Source of the DNA: Corynebacterium mustelae
GTDB lineage: Bacteria > Actinomycetota > Actinomycetes > Mycobacteriales > Mycobacteriaceae
NCBI RefSeq assembly: GCF_001020985.1
Contig: NZ_CP011542.1
Location: 1,488,001-1,552,000 of the forward strand
Direction: 5' to 3'
DNA length: 64,000 nucleotides
Of the stretch, positions 44,099 through 52,075 are shown one piece after another; position 1 is the stretch's first letter; every line of letters begins with the position of its first letter. The notes beneath the pieces are model-generated. The model saw only the letters and a list, made by a program, of their open reading frames with translations. It was not told the DNA's origin and did no database searches. The translations under genes and the position numbers were made by a program.

Positions 44099-45439
44099 AT
44101 GGAAGCTGCCCATTTTGAGCTCACCGAAGAATCCCAACGAGCGTGCACAGGGGAGAAGGTTTTTCGGATCCGGGCGATACGTGACATACCCGAACGCTTC
44201 GTGAAAGCAGGCGACCTGGGCGGGTGGGTGAGCAGCGTGTACACGTCGACAAGCGAACTGCGGATCGGGCCACGCGCCTGGGTTGCCGACGATGCTGTTG
44301 TGGCAGGTGACGCGCGAGTTTGCGATGATGCGTTGGTGTATGGGGCGGCACAGATTTCAGGATGCGCCTTGATAGCAGGCCACGCGCGGGTATACGGCTG
44401 GGCGGAGGTGGACGCTGATGCGAGGGTGAAAGAATATGCCCGCGTATTTGGCTTCGCCAACGTCACCGACAACGCAACAATCACAGGGTGCGCACGAGTA
44501 TACGGGGACACGATGGTCAGCGGGCACGCAACCGTCAGCGGCTTTGCCGACATGTCCGGGACGAGCCAGGTGGGAAAACACGCGAAAGTGTCGGGCTGGG
44601 CACAGCTGCGCGACGAGACCACCGTGACCGACCACGCCACAGTGACAGGACGTGCGGAAATTTCGGGCGATTCCTGGTTATGCGACACCGCCACAATAAC
44701 TGGCAGGGCGAAGGTACGGGATAGTTGGGTGCAAGACTCCAGCCAGATTCACAACGCGGAGGTTCGCGGCGCCACGCTTGAGGGTGAGAGCATCGTGCGT
44801 GCCAACCTGCCCTACGGGGTAGTAGTTATTGATGCACAGATCCTCACCCCGCACCACTGTGAAGTATTCTGCTCGACCTATTTCGTGACCATGTTTCGCA
44901 CCGCAGAAAACCAGATTGAACTGGCAATTCTTGACCCCGATCGCAGCTATTTAGGGGCCGACGAAACCACACTTTTAGCACACATGCCAGATATGGAAAC
45001 AGCGGAAGAGATGCGTCAACTTGTTGCTGGTTCCAGGCGTCGCATCCTGGGCGAGCACACACCTGCGGAACTTACCCCCGACACATCTATGCGTCACGAA
45101 CCTTTCATTACCGCATTAGCCACCATCAACGGGGAAATTGCGGTGGCAGAAGAGAGCACCATTGCCCGCGCCACGTTAAGCGGAACTGGGAGAATCAGCG
45201 GCGTGATCAAGGCACACATATCCCTCGAAGTAAGCGGAGAGATGACAGAACTTTTCGTCCTAGAAAAAGAGGACTACCGCGAACTTTTCAGCGAACGCGG
45301 CACAATCCGTATGATCCGCAGAAGATGCGGCTACTACCTGCAGCGCAAAGAAAACGGGTGGGAACAGATCAACGCAGACGAACTGGGTGAATCGGCAGCA
45401 CAATGGGTACACGAAATCGCAGCAAGTTGGGATCGGTAG
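44099..45439 (+). CDS. beta-helix array protein 6, shortened form
   Basis: This 446-residue protein has an ATG directly after the stop of gene 5. The first half is complete (HFELTEESQRACTGEKVFRI, solenoid, CEVFCSTYFVTMFRT near 254), but the second FELT module is missing. After a helical linker only about six hexapeptides follow (AEESTIARATLSGTGRISG), then a variant of the end module, DYRELFSERGTIRMIRRRCG, and a cap ending AASWDR. The loss looks like an internal deletion that kept the frame, so the product is probably still made. It ends the continuous block; the next gene starts 18 bp on. Confidence 0.83.
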   Translation: MEAAHFELTEESQRACTGEKVFRIRAIRDIPERFVKAGDLGGWVSSVYTSTSELRIGPRAWVADDAVVAGDARVCDDALVYGAAQISGCALIAGHARVYGWAEVDADARVKEYARVFGFANVTDNATITGCARVYGDTMVSGHATVSGFADMSGTSQVGKHAKVSGWAQLRDETTVTDHATVTGRAEISGDSWLCDTATITGRAKVRDSWVQDSSQIHNAEVRGATLEGESIVRANLPYGVVVIDAQILTPHHCEVFCSTYFVTMFRTAENQIELAILDPDRSYLGADETTLLAHMPDMETAEEMRQLVAGSRRRILGEHTPAELTPDTSMRHEPFITALATINGEIAVAEESTIARATLSGTGRISGVIKAHISLEVSGEMTELFVLEKEDYRELFSERGTIRMIRRRCGYYLQRKENGWEQINADELGESAAQWVHEIAASWDR

Positions 45440-45443
45440 GCAG

Positions 45444-45449
45444 TAGAGT
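45444..45449 (+). promoter_or_regulatory. -10 box TAGAGT, possible leaderless start
   Basis: It lies 8 nt before ATG 45458 and overlaps the region just after the stop of array gene 6, so the small gene could be transcribed separately. Confidence 0.4.
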
Positions 45450-45457
45450 AGTTTTTC

Positions 45458-45865
45458 ATGACCGAACCGTATGCAGCACTTGCAAGCATTTCTCCCGATG
45501 AACGGGGTGACCGGCGGCTTGTGTGGGGTGACTATGAATTCATTGTCGGGGAATTAGGGGATGCTCCTGAAGATATTGCCTTGTTCAATGACACGGTACG
45601 CAGCTACGCCGAAGCCCTACCAGGCATTATTTCCGCAATCGTAGAGCTGTATCCGCCTGATTGGGAGGTAACCGAAGAGCGGGTGAGAGCAGAACTTGGG
45701 GCACCGAAAGTGCACCTTCGCCCCACCGCGCCTGAGGAAATTCGGGAATGGTACGGGGACATTACCTTAACCTATCTCGAGCATGAATTTGACTATTCCC
45801 ACATCATCGATGTGAGCTGCAGCGGATCGGTGCGCACCATCCTCAATGTAAGTATGGACGGCTAG
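45458..45865 (+). CDS. small acidic hypothetical protein
   Basis: This 135-residue soluble protein is rich in D/E. It reads WGDYEFIVGELGDAPEDIAL, YAEALPGIISAIVELYPPDW, VHLRPTAPEEIREWYGDITL and EHEFDYSHIIDVSCSGSVRT. The pattern of two short beta hairpins around helices resembles small immunity-like DUF families (for example DUF2262-like), but I cannot assign one with confidence. It lies at the 3' end of the six-gene array and may be co-transcribed with it or start from its own leaderless promoter. Confidence 0.65.
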   Translation: MTEPYAALASISPDERGDRRLVWGDYEFIVGELGDAPEDIALFNDTVRSYAEALPGIISAIVELYPPDWEVTEERVRAELGAPKVHLRPTAPEEIREWYGDITLTYLEHEFDYSHIIDVSCSGSVRTILNVSMDG

Positions 45866-45927
45866 GCGCTGCCGCAAAAGCAAACGCTGCGCGCAAACCC
45901 AATTCTAAATTGCGGGAAGAATAGGAA

Positions 45928-45957
45928 AAACGGTCAAGACTGGTGTCCTGACCGTTT
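45928..45957. terminator. bidirectional terminator
   Basis: AAACGGTCA and TGACCGTTT pair, with GAC/GTC inside after one mismatch. TGCTTTT follows on the plus side. It closes the array transcript and the convergent surface-protein gene. Confidence 0.85.
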
Positions 45958-45972
45958 GCTTTTGGGGTCATG

Positions 45973-46848
45973 CTACATGCGGGGAAAAGTAATCATGGGG
46001 TTAGCAAAAGCGGCGATGATTGCGCCGAGCACACCCAAGACTGCAAGTACGATACCTACAATGCCACCGGTGCCGATTTTGCTGCTGCCGGAGCCTTTCT
46101 TGGTGTCGTCCTTTGGCTTATCGGCTGTGGTTTTCTCATCGGTGTTAGTTTCAGTCTTATCTGTGGTTTGTGCGTTACCACCGTTATCAGCCTCAACCTC
46201 AAAGGTGTAGGTTGCAGGGTTGCTCACCTTGTTTCCCGCTTCGGCGACTGCGGTGACCGTATACGTCCCAGGCGAAGTGAAAGCCCAGTTCATGTGAAGA
46301 TGTTCCGCACCGGTTTTCATAACGTCGCCGGATTTCAGGGTGAAGGAACCGTCGGTAAGAACGGAGGTGGCCGCCATCTTCCCGGCGGAATACTTCGGGG
46401 CGTAATCTGTTAATCCGTTGTTGGCGGTTTGGTAGACGAACATCGTGCCGGGGCCAGAGATATTGGTGAATGTGTAGCTCACCTCATCAGCCTTCCCCTT
46501 GAGTGCATTATTGTCCCAACCCGGCCAGATGTTTCCGTCATGCCAGACTTCGGAAGCCAGTGCGGCGCGGCCAGAGATTTCATCTTGGTCGGTCGTGCCG
46601 GTGAGGTCTTGCCACCAATCGGAAGTGATCTTAAAAACTACGTCCTCGGCATCACGAGTGATGTCCTTTTCGGTGGTGAACCGCTCCTGAAGGCCCAGTT
46701 TAAGGTCGTCGCCATCAAGCTCGGTGTAGAGAACATCGACGTGACCTCGATGAATGACCAATTTGCCATCCTCGGCGGCGGCGATTGTGGCACCGCCGAG
46801 AGTTACGGCGGTTGCGGTTGCGGCTGCTAACAGGGTTTTAGCGAACAT
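45973..46848 (-). CDS. actinobacterial surface-anchored protein (choice-of-anchor M type)
   Basis: This 291-residue exported protein has a signal peptide (AATATAVTLGGATIAAAEDG) cleaved near residue 26. A domain with DGKLVIHRGHVDVLYTELDG and, near residue 183, EHLHMNWAFTSPGTYTVTAV, the signature H-x-H-x-NWxFxxPGxY of TIGR03769-type repeats, follows. A Thr/Asp/Lys-rich spacer and a C-terminal membrane helix (IGTGGIVGIVLAVLGVLGAI) with a short tail complete it. Such proteins usually adjoin metal or heme ABC transporters; none is here. It interrupts the beta-helix region on the opposite strand. Confidence 0.85.
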   Translation of the reverse strand: MFAKTLLAAATATAVTLGGATIAAAEDGKLVIHRGHVDVLYTELDGDDLKLGLQERFTTEKDITRDAEDVVFKITSDWWQDLTGTTDQDEISGRAALASEVWHDGNIWPGWDNNALKGKADEVSYTFTNISGPGTMFVYQTANNGLTDYAPKYSAGKMAATSVLTDGSFTLKSGDVMKTGAEHLHMNWAFTSPGTYTVTAVAEAGNKVSNPATYTFEVEADNGGNAQTTDKTETNTDEKTTADKPKDDTKKGSGSSKIGTGGIVGIVLAVLGVLGAIIAAFANPMITFPRM

Positions 46849-47646
46849 GAGTATGAAAGACTCTTCCTAACCAAATACAGAAAAACGTATAAGTTGCTGG
46901 TCGGCTATTTGCCGTTGCTTATGGTAATCCGCGACATATTGTGACGAGAAAATATTGGGCTGAAAGTTTCCTTGCGGTTGGCGCGGGATTTTTAGGTTTC
47001 ACAGGTTTGGCGAGCGGCGACTGCTGGCAATTGATCTGATGTCTTGATTTTGGTTTTGTGGGAAAATTCGTAGGTCATGACAACAACTGGTGCCGCGCAG
47101 GTGTAGCGAACAGGAGATGCTGAATCTTGTTGGCGGTGTAGTGTGCGCTTAAAAACCTTAAAAACTAGTGCAAAAACTTCACAGCTGATCGGTGGCGGTT
47201 GGTACCCCCGTCCAGTGTGACGGAAGTGGATGGTGGGGCGAGGTGGTGTGGAAAGCGCCGTCCACCTTTGTGGATGTATGGGGGACGGCGCTGGATGTCA
47301 GGCAGTTTTCCATTTCGATGCGGGTGCAACCGTGAGGCACCGTAGGGGTAGTGGCAGCTACCGAGGATGCGCAGACGCGGTCGCTTTGAAAGATATAGCA
47401 TTGCGCACAACTTATGTAGCAAATTCAATACCTTGTGGTTTTTATGCTACTGCGTGGCGGGTTAATTGCGAAATCGAAACCGTGTGCGTTTTCTTTTGTG
47501 GACATGTCAGCGCTGTGTATTGGCGATATATTCGTATGTATTTTCTTTGTATAAAAATCTATCGTTACGTCGTGCGATTTCGTGCAGCGAAAAAACACGG
47601 GTGTTACAATCTAACGCGATAATTTACGCAGGTAGGAAGCAAAACC
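46849..47646. other. 800-bp intergenic region with two hairpins
   Basis: No credible gene is seen. Two inverted repeats are present: CCGTC-N6-GACGG (47208-47223) and AGCGCCGTCC/GGACGGCGCT (47254-47292), a perfect 10-bp stem with a 19-nt loop. The right part (47400-47630) is AT-rich and holds the promoter of the next beta-helix gene. The left end carries that of the surface-protein gene. No remnant of an array gene could be recognised here. Confidence 0.5.
47254..47292. repeat. 10-bp GC-rich inverted repeat
   Basis: The stem AGCGCCGTCC pairs perfectly with GGACGGCGCT; no T-tract follows. It is similar in style to the stem at 17440-17473 but not in sequence. Confidence 0.5.
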
Positions 47647-49161
47647 GTGCACTTTGAACTCACTGGGGAAACCCGCATTAATTCCCACGACGTGACACTG
47701 TATCGTATTCGTGCTGCTCGTAGCATCCCAGAGCACAGCATTGTGTGCGGTGAGCTGGGTGGGTGGGTGAGTTCCACGCATACGGCTAATGGGAAACCGC
47801 GAATTGGGGAGGGCGCGTGGGTTTTCGCCGACGCACAGGTTTTTGACCAGGCGCGGGTCACGGGGCATGCCGTGGTTACAGGGAATGCACAGGTCTTTGG
47901 GCGGGCGAAAATAAGCGGGCATGCACTTATAGAGGGGCACGCACGAGTGTGCGGGAAATCCGTAATTAAAAACCGTGCGCGCGTTTCAGGTAATTCGCTT
48001 ATCGACGGCGCAACAGTTGCCGGTCATGCCCAGGTTTCCGGCGAAGCGGAGGTCTTGAGCACCAATGGGTTGCGGTCACGGGTGTGTGACAACGCCACGG
48101 TTATTGATGCGCGAATCGACGAGGGAAGTATCATCAGTGGCAATGCACAGGTCATGGGCTATGTTTCCGTGTATAGTAGCCACATTTCCGGAAATGCGTG
48201 GGTGGAATCGTATGGGACGATCGCCGACAGCAAGGTTCGTGATAATGCGGTGGTGTTAGCGTCCAGGCTCAACGAAGTGGTGGTCGAAGGTGATGCGAAG
48301 GTGTATTCTCAGCCGCGAGTGGGGTCGGTGATTGGGGGAAACGCGGTGATTAAACAGTTAAGCGATTACATCACGTTTACACCGCTAAGCCCTGAGTGGA
48401 CGAGAGTTCACGTCTACCGCAATCACAAGGATGAGCCGGAGGTTCGCCTTGACTTTTTCCGGAACCTTGAAGGTACGCATAGTACTGATGTGGCGGAGTT
48501 TGTTGAGCTTCTCAAAAAATATGGCTGGGATCAGCCCATGTGTGCGCAGCTTGAAGCGGCACGTGCCCATATTGCGCAGCAGATCGCGGAGTACGAAAAC
48601 CCAACGCTTGGGTATGAGCTCACCGACACGACAAAAACCTTGGACGACGGCACTGTGGTGTACCGAGTCCGGTGGCGAGATAGCGGTCTTATGGGCGGTT
48701 GGATGCCCGGCACCCACACCCCAGAGGGGGAGCCGAGAGTTACTGGAACGGCACGGCTTGATGGAGAAGCCATGCTCTTAGAAAACGCCTCCATCACAGA
48801 AGACGCACGCGTTCGAGACACTGCGTGTGTGCGTGGAGATGCGCATATCGCAGGGCATGCAATCGTGTGCGATAACGCGGAGGTTTCAGGGAAAGCTTTC
48901 CTCGACGGCTTGGCTGAGGTGGGTGAGAACGCAGAAGTATCGGGGAATGCGCTAATCTTCGATAGTTTCGTCTACGGGTCGTGTCATGTCAGTGGGAATA
49001 CCCGCATGTATCGAGGCGCACATCTAAGTGGGCAGATAACAATGAGCGGAGAATGCCTGATAATCGGTGCCCAGGTGGAGGGCAAAGCCACTGTAGAGGG
49101 ATGTTCGCAGATCACCACAAACACCGCACTTAAAGGCACATACACCGACCTCGAAACGTAA
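47647..49161 (+). CDS. beta-helix array protein 7, separate copy
   Basis: This 504-residue protein has a GTG start with GGAAG about 8 nt upstream. It begins directly HFELTGETRINSHDVTLYRI with GELGGWVSSTHTANGKPRIG. The long solenoid has clear runs (ARVTGHAVVTGNAQVFGRAK), then DYITFTPLSPEWTRVHVYR near 240 in place of CEVFQPLG, and a second module YELTDTTKTLDDGTVVYRVR near 323, in which part of the GDLGGW stretch is shortened to GLMGGW. A second solenoid forms the C-terminus; the HRRFGP module and VLKEWDL cap are absent. It is the most diverged copy and is followed 21 bp later by a helical-repeat gene. Confidence 0.83.
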   Translation: MHFELTGETRINSHDVTLYRIRAARSIPEHSIVCGELGGWVSSTHTANGKPRIGEGAWVFADAQVFDQARVTGHAVVTGNAQVFGRAKISGHALIEGHARVCGKSVIKNRARVSGNSLIDGATVAGHAQVSGEAEVLSTNGLRSRVCDNATVIDARIDEGSIISGNAQVMGYVSVYSSHISGNAWVESYGTIADSKVRDNAVVLASRLNEVVVEGDAKVYSQPRVGSVIGGNAVIKQLSDYITFTPLSPEWTRVHVYRNHKDEPEVRLDFFRNLEGTHSTDVAEFVELLKKYGWDQPMCAQLEAARAHIAQQIAEYENPTLGYELTDTTKTLDDGTVVYRVRWRDSGLMGGWMPGTHTPEGEPRVTGTARLDGEAMLLENASITEDARVRDTACVRGDAHIAGHAIVCDNAEVSGKAFLDGLAEVGENAEVSGNALIFDSFVYGSCHVSGNTRMYRGAHLSGQITMSGECLIIGAQVEGKATVEGCSQITTNTALKGTYTDLET

Positions 49162-49182
49162 ATAGTTCAAGGAGGAGTAGGA

Positions 49183-50235
49183 GTGAGCGTCGAAAAGCTA
49201 AAATTGCCCACCCTCGCGGATCTACGCGCGGGCGCACCACTGTGGGCCGAAGACGCCAGACCCGTGGGCGACGATGCTGGCAGGAGGGCTGCGATTGCAT
49301 ACTTTGAGGGTGAAACTGAAGCCGCAGCGGTACTAGCTTTGCCCACCGCAGAACCCGAAAGCGTGCGCATCCACGTGCTGGACCAACTCGCCCAACAAAA
49401 ATACGACGAAGACGATTACGAAGCGGCGTGGGACGCAGCACACGAACTATACCAGATAGGCTGTGAGCTGGACCTTCCCCAAGTAGTGTGCGAAGCCCTT
49501 GAGCATTTCGCGAACATCGGCCGCTTCACAGATTACCGTGACGCAGCCCTGAAACTCATCGACACTCACCGCCCCGCGCTAACCGGGCGCTGCGACACCT
49601 TCCTCCTCGACTGCGCAACTATTGTTGCGCGCGGGGAACCTGATGCCGCTTCAGAGATGGTGGAACTTGCGCACACCACCACAAACGATCGATTTACAGC
49701 GCTAGCTTTCGAGCTTGCTGCGGGGTGGTTTGCTGATGCTGGAGACTTCCCCCGAGCGTACGCGGAAGCGGATAATTCCTGCGCAGCTTTTCGACGCCAC
49801 ATCAGCGCCCTCACAGACGAAGAGAAGAACCTTGACGAACTTTCCTTGTACGAACAGCTGAAGGACTTCGCCCAATTTCGTGCCCGCGACCCGCATCTCA
49901 CACAGCAGAACTATCACCGCGGTCTTGCATTGGTGGATGAAGCGGAAGCGATCATTACTAAGTACCTTGATGCAGTCCTCTTTAGTGCTGTCGCGAATGA
50001 GGATCGAGCCGCCCTACACCGCAGCTTCGGCGATACACACGCCCAGAAACAGTGCTTGATCAGCGCCTGTGAGCAGTATATCGAGGCCGAAGATGGGGAA
50101 TCTGCTGCGAGGATTCTGACCGCACTTAGCGATCTCAATCATGATCCTGCGGAATTACATCACTTCGCCACACGCATCGTGGAAGTCTTTGGTGAAAACT
50201 CGGACGCTCACAACGAAGCCTTCGAACAGGAATAA
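49183..50235 (+). CDS. alpha-helical repeat (TPR-like) protein
   Basis: This 350-residue soluble protein starts at GTG 49183 with AGGAGGAGTAGG just upstream. Most of it is paired amphipathic helices of TPR type: RIHVLDQLAQQKYDEDDYEA, AWDAAHELYQIGCELDLPQV, AFELAAGWFADAGDFPRAYA and LHRSFGDTHAQKQCLISACE. There is no catalytic motif. TPR solenoids usually bind protein partners, and the tight spacing to the seventh beta-helix gene suggests that the two work together. The first codons contain CGTCGAAAAGC. Confidence 0.75.
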   Translation: MSVEKLKLPTLADLRAGAPLWAEDARPVGDDAGRRAAIAYFEGETEAAAVLALPTAEPESVRIHVLDQLAQQKYDEDDYEAAWDAAHELYQIGCELDLPQVVCEALEHFANIGRFTDYRDAALKLIDTHRPALTGRCDTFLLDCATIVARGEPDAASEMVELAHTTTNDRFTALAFELAAGWFADAGDFPRAYAEADNSCAAFRRHISALTDEEKNLDELSLYEQLKDFAQFRARDPHLTQQNYHRGLALVDEAEAIITKYLDAVLFSAVANEDRAALHRSFGDTHAQKQCLISACEQYIEAEDGESAARILTALSDLNHDPAELHHFATRIVEVFGENSDAHNEAFEQE

Positions 50236-50335
50236 CAGATATTTCACCCTGGAGAAGCGGAATCCACACAGCGTACACAACAGGCGCAACAAACGACGGC
50301 GGTGAGCCACAGGAACGGCAAACAAAAACGCCTCG

Positions 50336-50485
50336 CATTGTGAACTGACGGAAGAAACGATAGTCCAATCGCCGCGGGATCACTCTCTATGCATTCGCGC
50401 AATTCGCGAAATACCGGAACGCTTCGTAATGCTCGGCGATCTAGGTGGGTGGGTTAGTTCCACACATTTAGTCAGTGAAGTTTAG
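50336..50485 (+). pseudogene. remnant of an eighth beta-helix gene (N-module only)
   Basis: The frame from 50336 reads HCELTEETIVQSPRDHSLCI, then RAIREIPERFVMLGDLGGWV and SSTHLVSEV before a TAG at 50483-50485. This is the N-module of the array family, about 49 residues, with no ATG in frame and no solenoid. A GTG with a short different-frame peptide lies upstream (about 50302), consistent with a frameshift followed by loss of the rest. Confidence 0.8.
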
Positions 50486-50522
50486 GTTCGGGCGGCCGTT
50501 TGTGGCGTCGAAAAGCACGAAA

Positions 50523-51269
50523 CTACATCCAATCGAAGGTTAACAGGGCGATGGATGTTTCTGGATCGAAGAATAATAAGACCGCATCGGCACCGTGGCA
50601 GGAATAATTGCTGCCTGCTACTGCGGCGATGAATCGAAACCGGCGACCATCTTCGGTAACTGGATAGGTATGGGTGGGCCACTCGTCGGCGGCTGGATTA
50701 TTAGCAGGAATGGTTACGGTGGGAAACTCCTCGTTGATGGTCCAATTGCCACCCCCTGGTTCCTCCGCCCACATGTCGAGCCATGCGGGTGGGTTGAGAT
50801 CATGCTGTTCATGTGCAGCTTCGGCAACAGTGTTTATGTAAGTGAGTGTGCCGAAGGACTCAAAGTAGGTTTTGCGGGCACGGTAGCTTTCGTGGACATC
50901 GTCGTATAAATCAGCTAAGTCGGGGTTTTCGGCGATGTCCGCGTCGGGGCTATAAACCTCAAATAGTCGCCAGTCTCCCAAAAACTCGTAGCGATTATCG
51001 CTGTCAAGTTTGAAACCCAACCAATTTTGGCAACCGTATTTGGTGTGGTGCTGCTGGGTTGACTCACCCAATTCGCCCCATTCCGGTTCAACAGGACTAA
51101 GCAGATGCACGGTTTGGGGAAGCTCCGAATCGATAGCACGTAGGTCTATTGATATCAGCGGGAGAAGCACCCGCCCGGCGCACGCAATGTCGGCATCGGA
51201 ACCTGCGAAAACGTCCTGTGGATTCGGAAACGGGTGCAGGTGTGATTCGAGATTGTAAACAGCTGGCAT
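50523..51269 (-). CDS. unknown protein, paralogue A of a tandem pair
   Basis: This 248-residue soluble protein is not recognised. It has the shape of a globular beta-rich domain: DVFAGSDADIACAGRVLLPL, HTKYGCQNWLGFKLDSDNRY, EFLGDWRLFEVYSP, HTYPVTEDGRRFRFIAAVAG and the end VLLFFDPETSIALLTFDWM. The last part is reminiscent of YwqG/DUF1963-type proteins (FxDP...xxxFDW), but I would not assign it. It is clearly homologous to the gene 7 bp upstream and probably co-transcribed with it. Confidence 0.7.
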   Translation of the reverse strand: MPAVYNLESHLHPFPNPQDVFAGSDADIACAGRVLLPLISIDLRAIDSELPQTVHLLSPVEPEWGELGESTQQHHTKYGCQNWLGFKLDSDNRYEFLGDWRLFEVYSPDADIAENPDLADLYDDVHESYRARKTYFESFGTLTYINTVAEAAHEQHDLNPPAWLDMWAEEPGGGNWTINEEFPTVTIPANNPAADEWPTHTYPVTEDGRRFRFIAAVAGSNYSCHGADAVLLFFDPETSIALLTFDWM

Positions 51270-51276
51270 CTGAGTG

Positions 51277-52020
51277 TTAGGTCCAATCGAAGGTTAAAAG
51301 TGCGATGCGGGTTTGAGGGTCGAAAAATAGCAAGATCGCATCGGGGCCAAAATCAAAATAGTTGTAGCCGGGGACTGCGCCGATGAAGCGAAATGGGCGA
51401 CCATCGTCGGTAATTGGGAACGTTGCGGTTTCGGTACCTGATTCCGTGTCTACGGTTATGTCGCTTGTAGGGAAGGAGCCCGCATACTGCCAGTTCCCCA
51501 CACATGGCGGTTCGTGCCAAACGTCGAGAAACGGCAACGGATTGGTACGGGAATGTTTAAGGCCGAACGGTTTGCCGAAAACACGGCGGCCCAGTACGCC
51601 GTGTTTGTGGTAGAACTGCTTGTGCTTTTGGTAGCTTTTCTGCGATTCTTTTGTGAACCCCACGAAACCCGGATCGCGGGCAATCGGGGATTCCGGATTT
51701 AGGGAGTGGAAGTAGCGCCAGTCGCCGAGAAACTCATATCGGTTGTCGTCGGTGAGGCGAAACCCAATCCAGTTCGTACACGCGTAGGTACTGTGATACT
51801 TTTCCGTACCCTCGCCGAGGAGGGATGCCCCGTTGTGCTCAACGGGGCACACCAAATGGACGGTCCCGGATAGCTCCGGGTCAACTGCGGATAGATCGAT
51901 GGACAGCAAGGGAAGCAGAATTTTTGCTGCCTGGGCGATGTCCTCTTCGGAACCAACAAATACGGATTGTGGCTCTGGGTAGGGGACAATTGACTCAGAA
52001 AGGGTGGTAAGGCGGGGCAT
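51277..52020 (-). CDS. unknown protein, paralogue B of a tandem pair
   Basis: This 247-residue protein aligns with paralogue A throughout: SVFVGSEEDIAQAAKILLPL, LSAVDPELSGTVHLVCPVEH, YACTNWIGFRLTDDNRYEFL, RPFRFIGAVPGYNYFDFGPD and ILLFFDPQTRIALLTFDWT. The DNRYEFLGDWR segment is identical in the two. Divergence elsewhere is considerable, so the duplication is not recent. The gene lies last in the accessory region, immediately before the conserved NUDIX gene. Confidence 0.7.
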   Translation of the reverse strand: MPRLTTLSESIVPYPEPQSVFVGSEEDIAQAAKILLPLLSIDLSAVDPELSGTVHLVCPVEHNGASLLGEGTEKYHSTYACTNWIGFRLTDDNRYEFLGDWRYFHSLNPESPIARDPGFVGFTKESQKSYQKHKQFYHKHGVLGRRVFGKPFGLKHSRTNPLPFLDVWHEPPCVGNWQYAGSFPTSDITVDTESGTETATFPITDDGRPFRFIGAVPGYNYFDFGPDAILLFFDPQTRIALLTFDWT

Positions 52021-52075
52021 ATTTCCAAGATGGTAACAAAATGTGTGGGTTACATTGCGCGGTTTTGCGTAAGTG

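Noticed and set aside
36032..44700. Long minus-strand and shifted frames throughout the beta-helix genes
   Set aside because: They follow from the hexapeptide codon periodicity of the real genes and have no independent starts or families.
35591..45439. Repetitive DNA considered as a CRISPR array or VNTR
   Set aside because: The periodicity is protein hexapeptide (18 nt) with high sequence variation, no constant repeat-spacer pattern and no cas genes.
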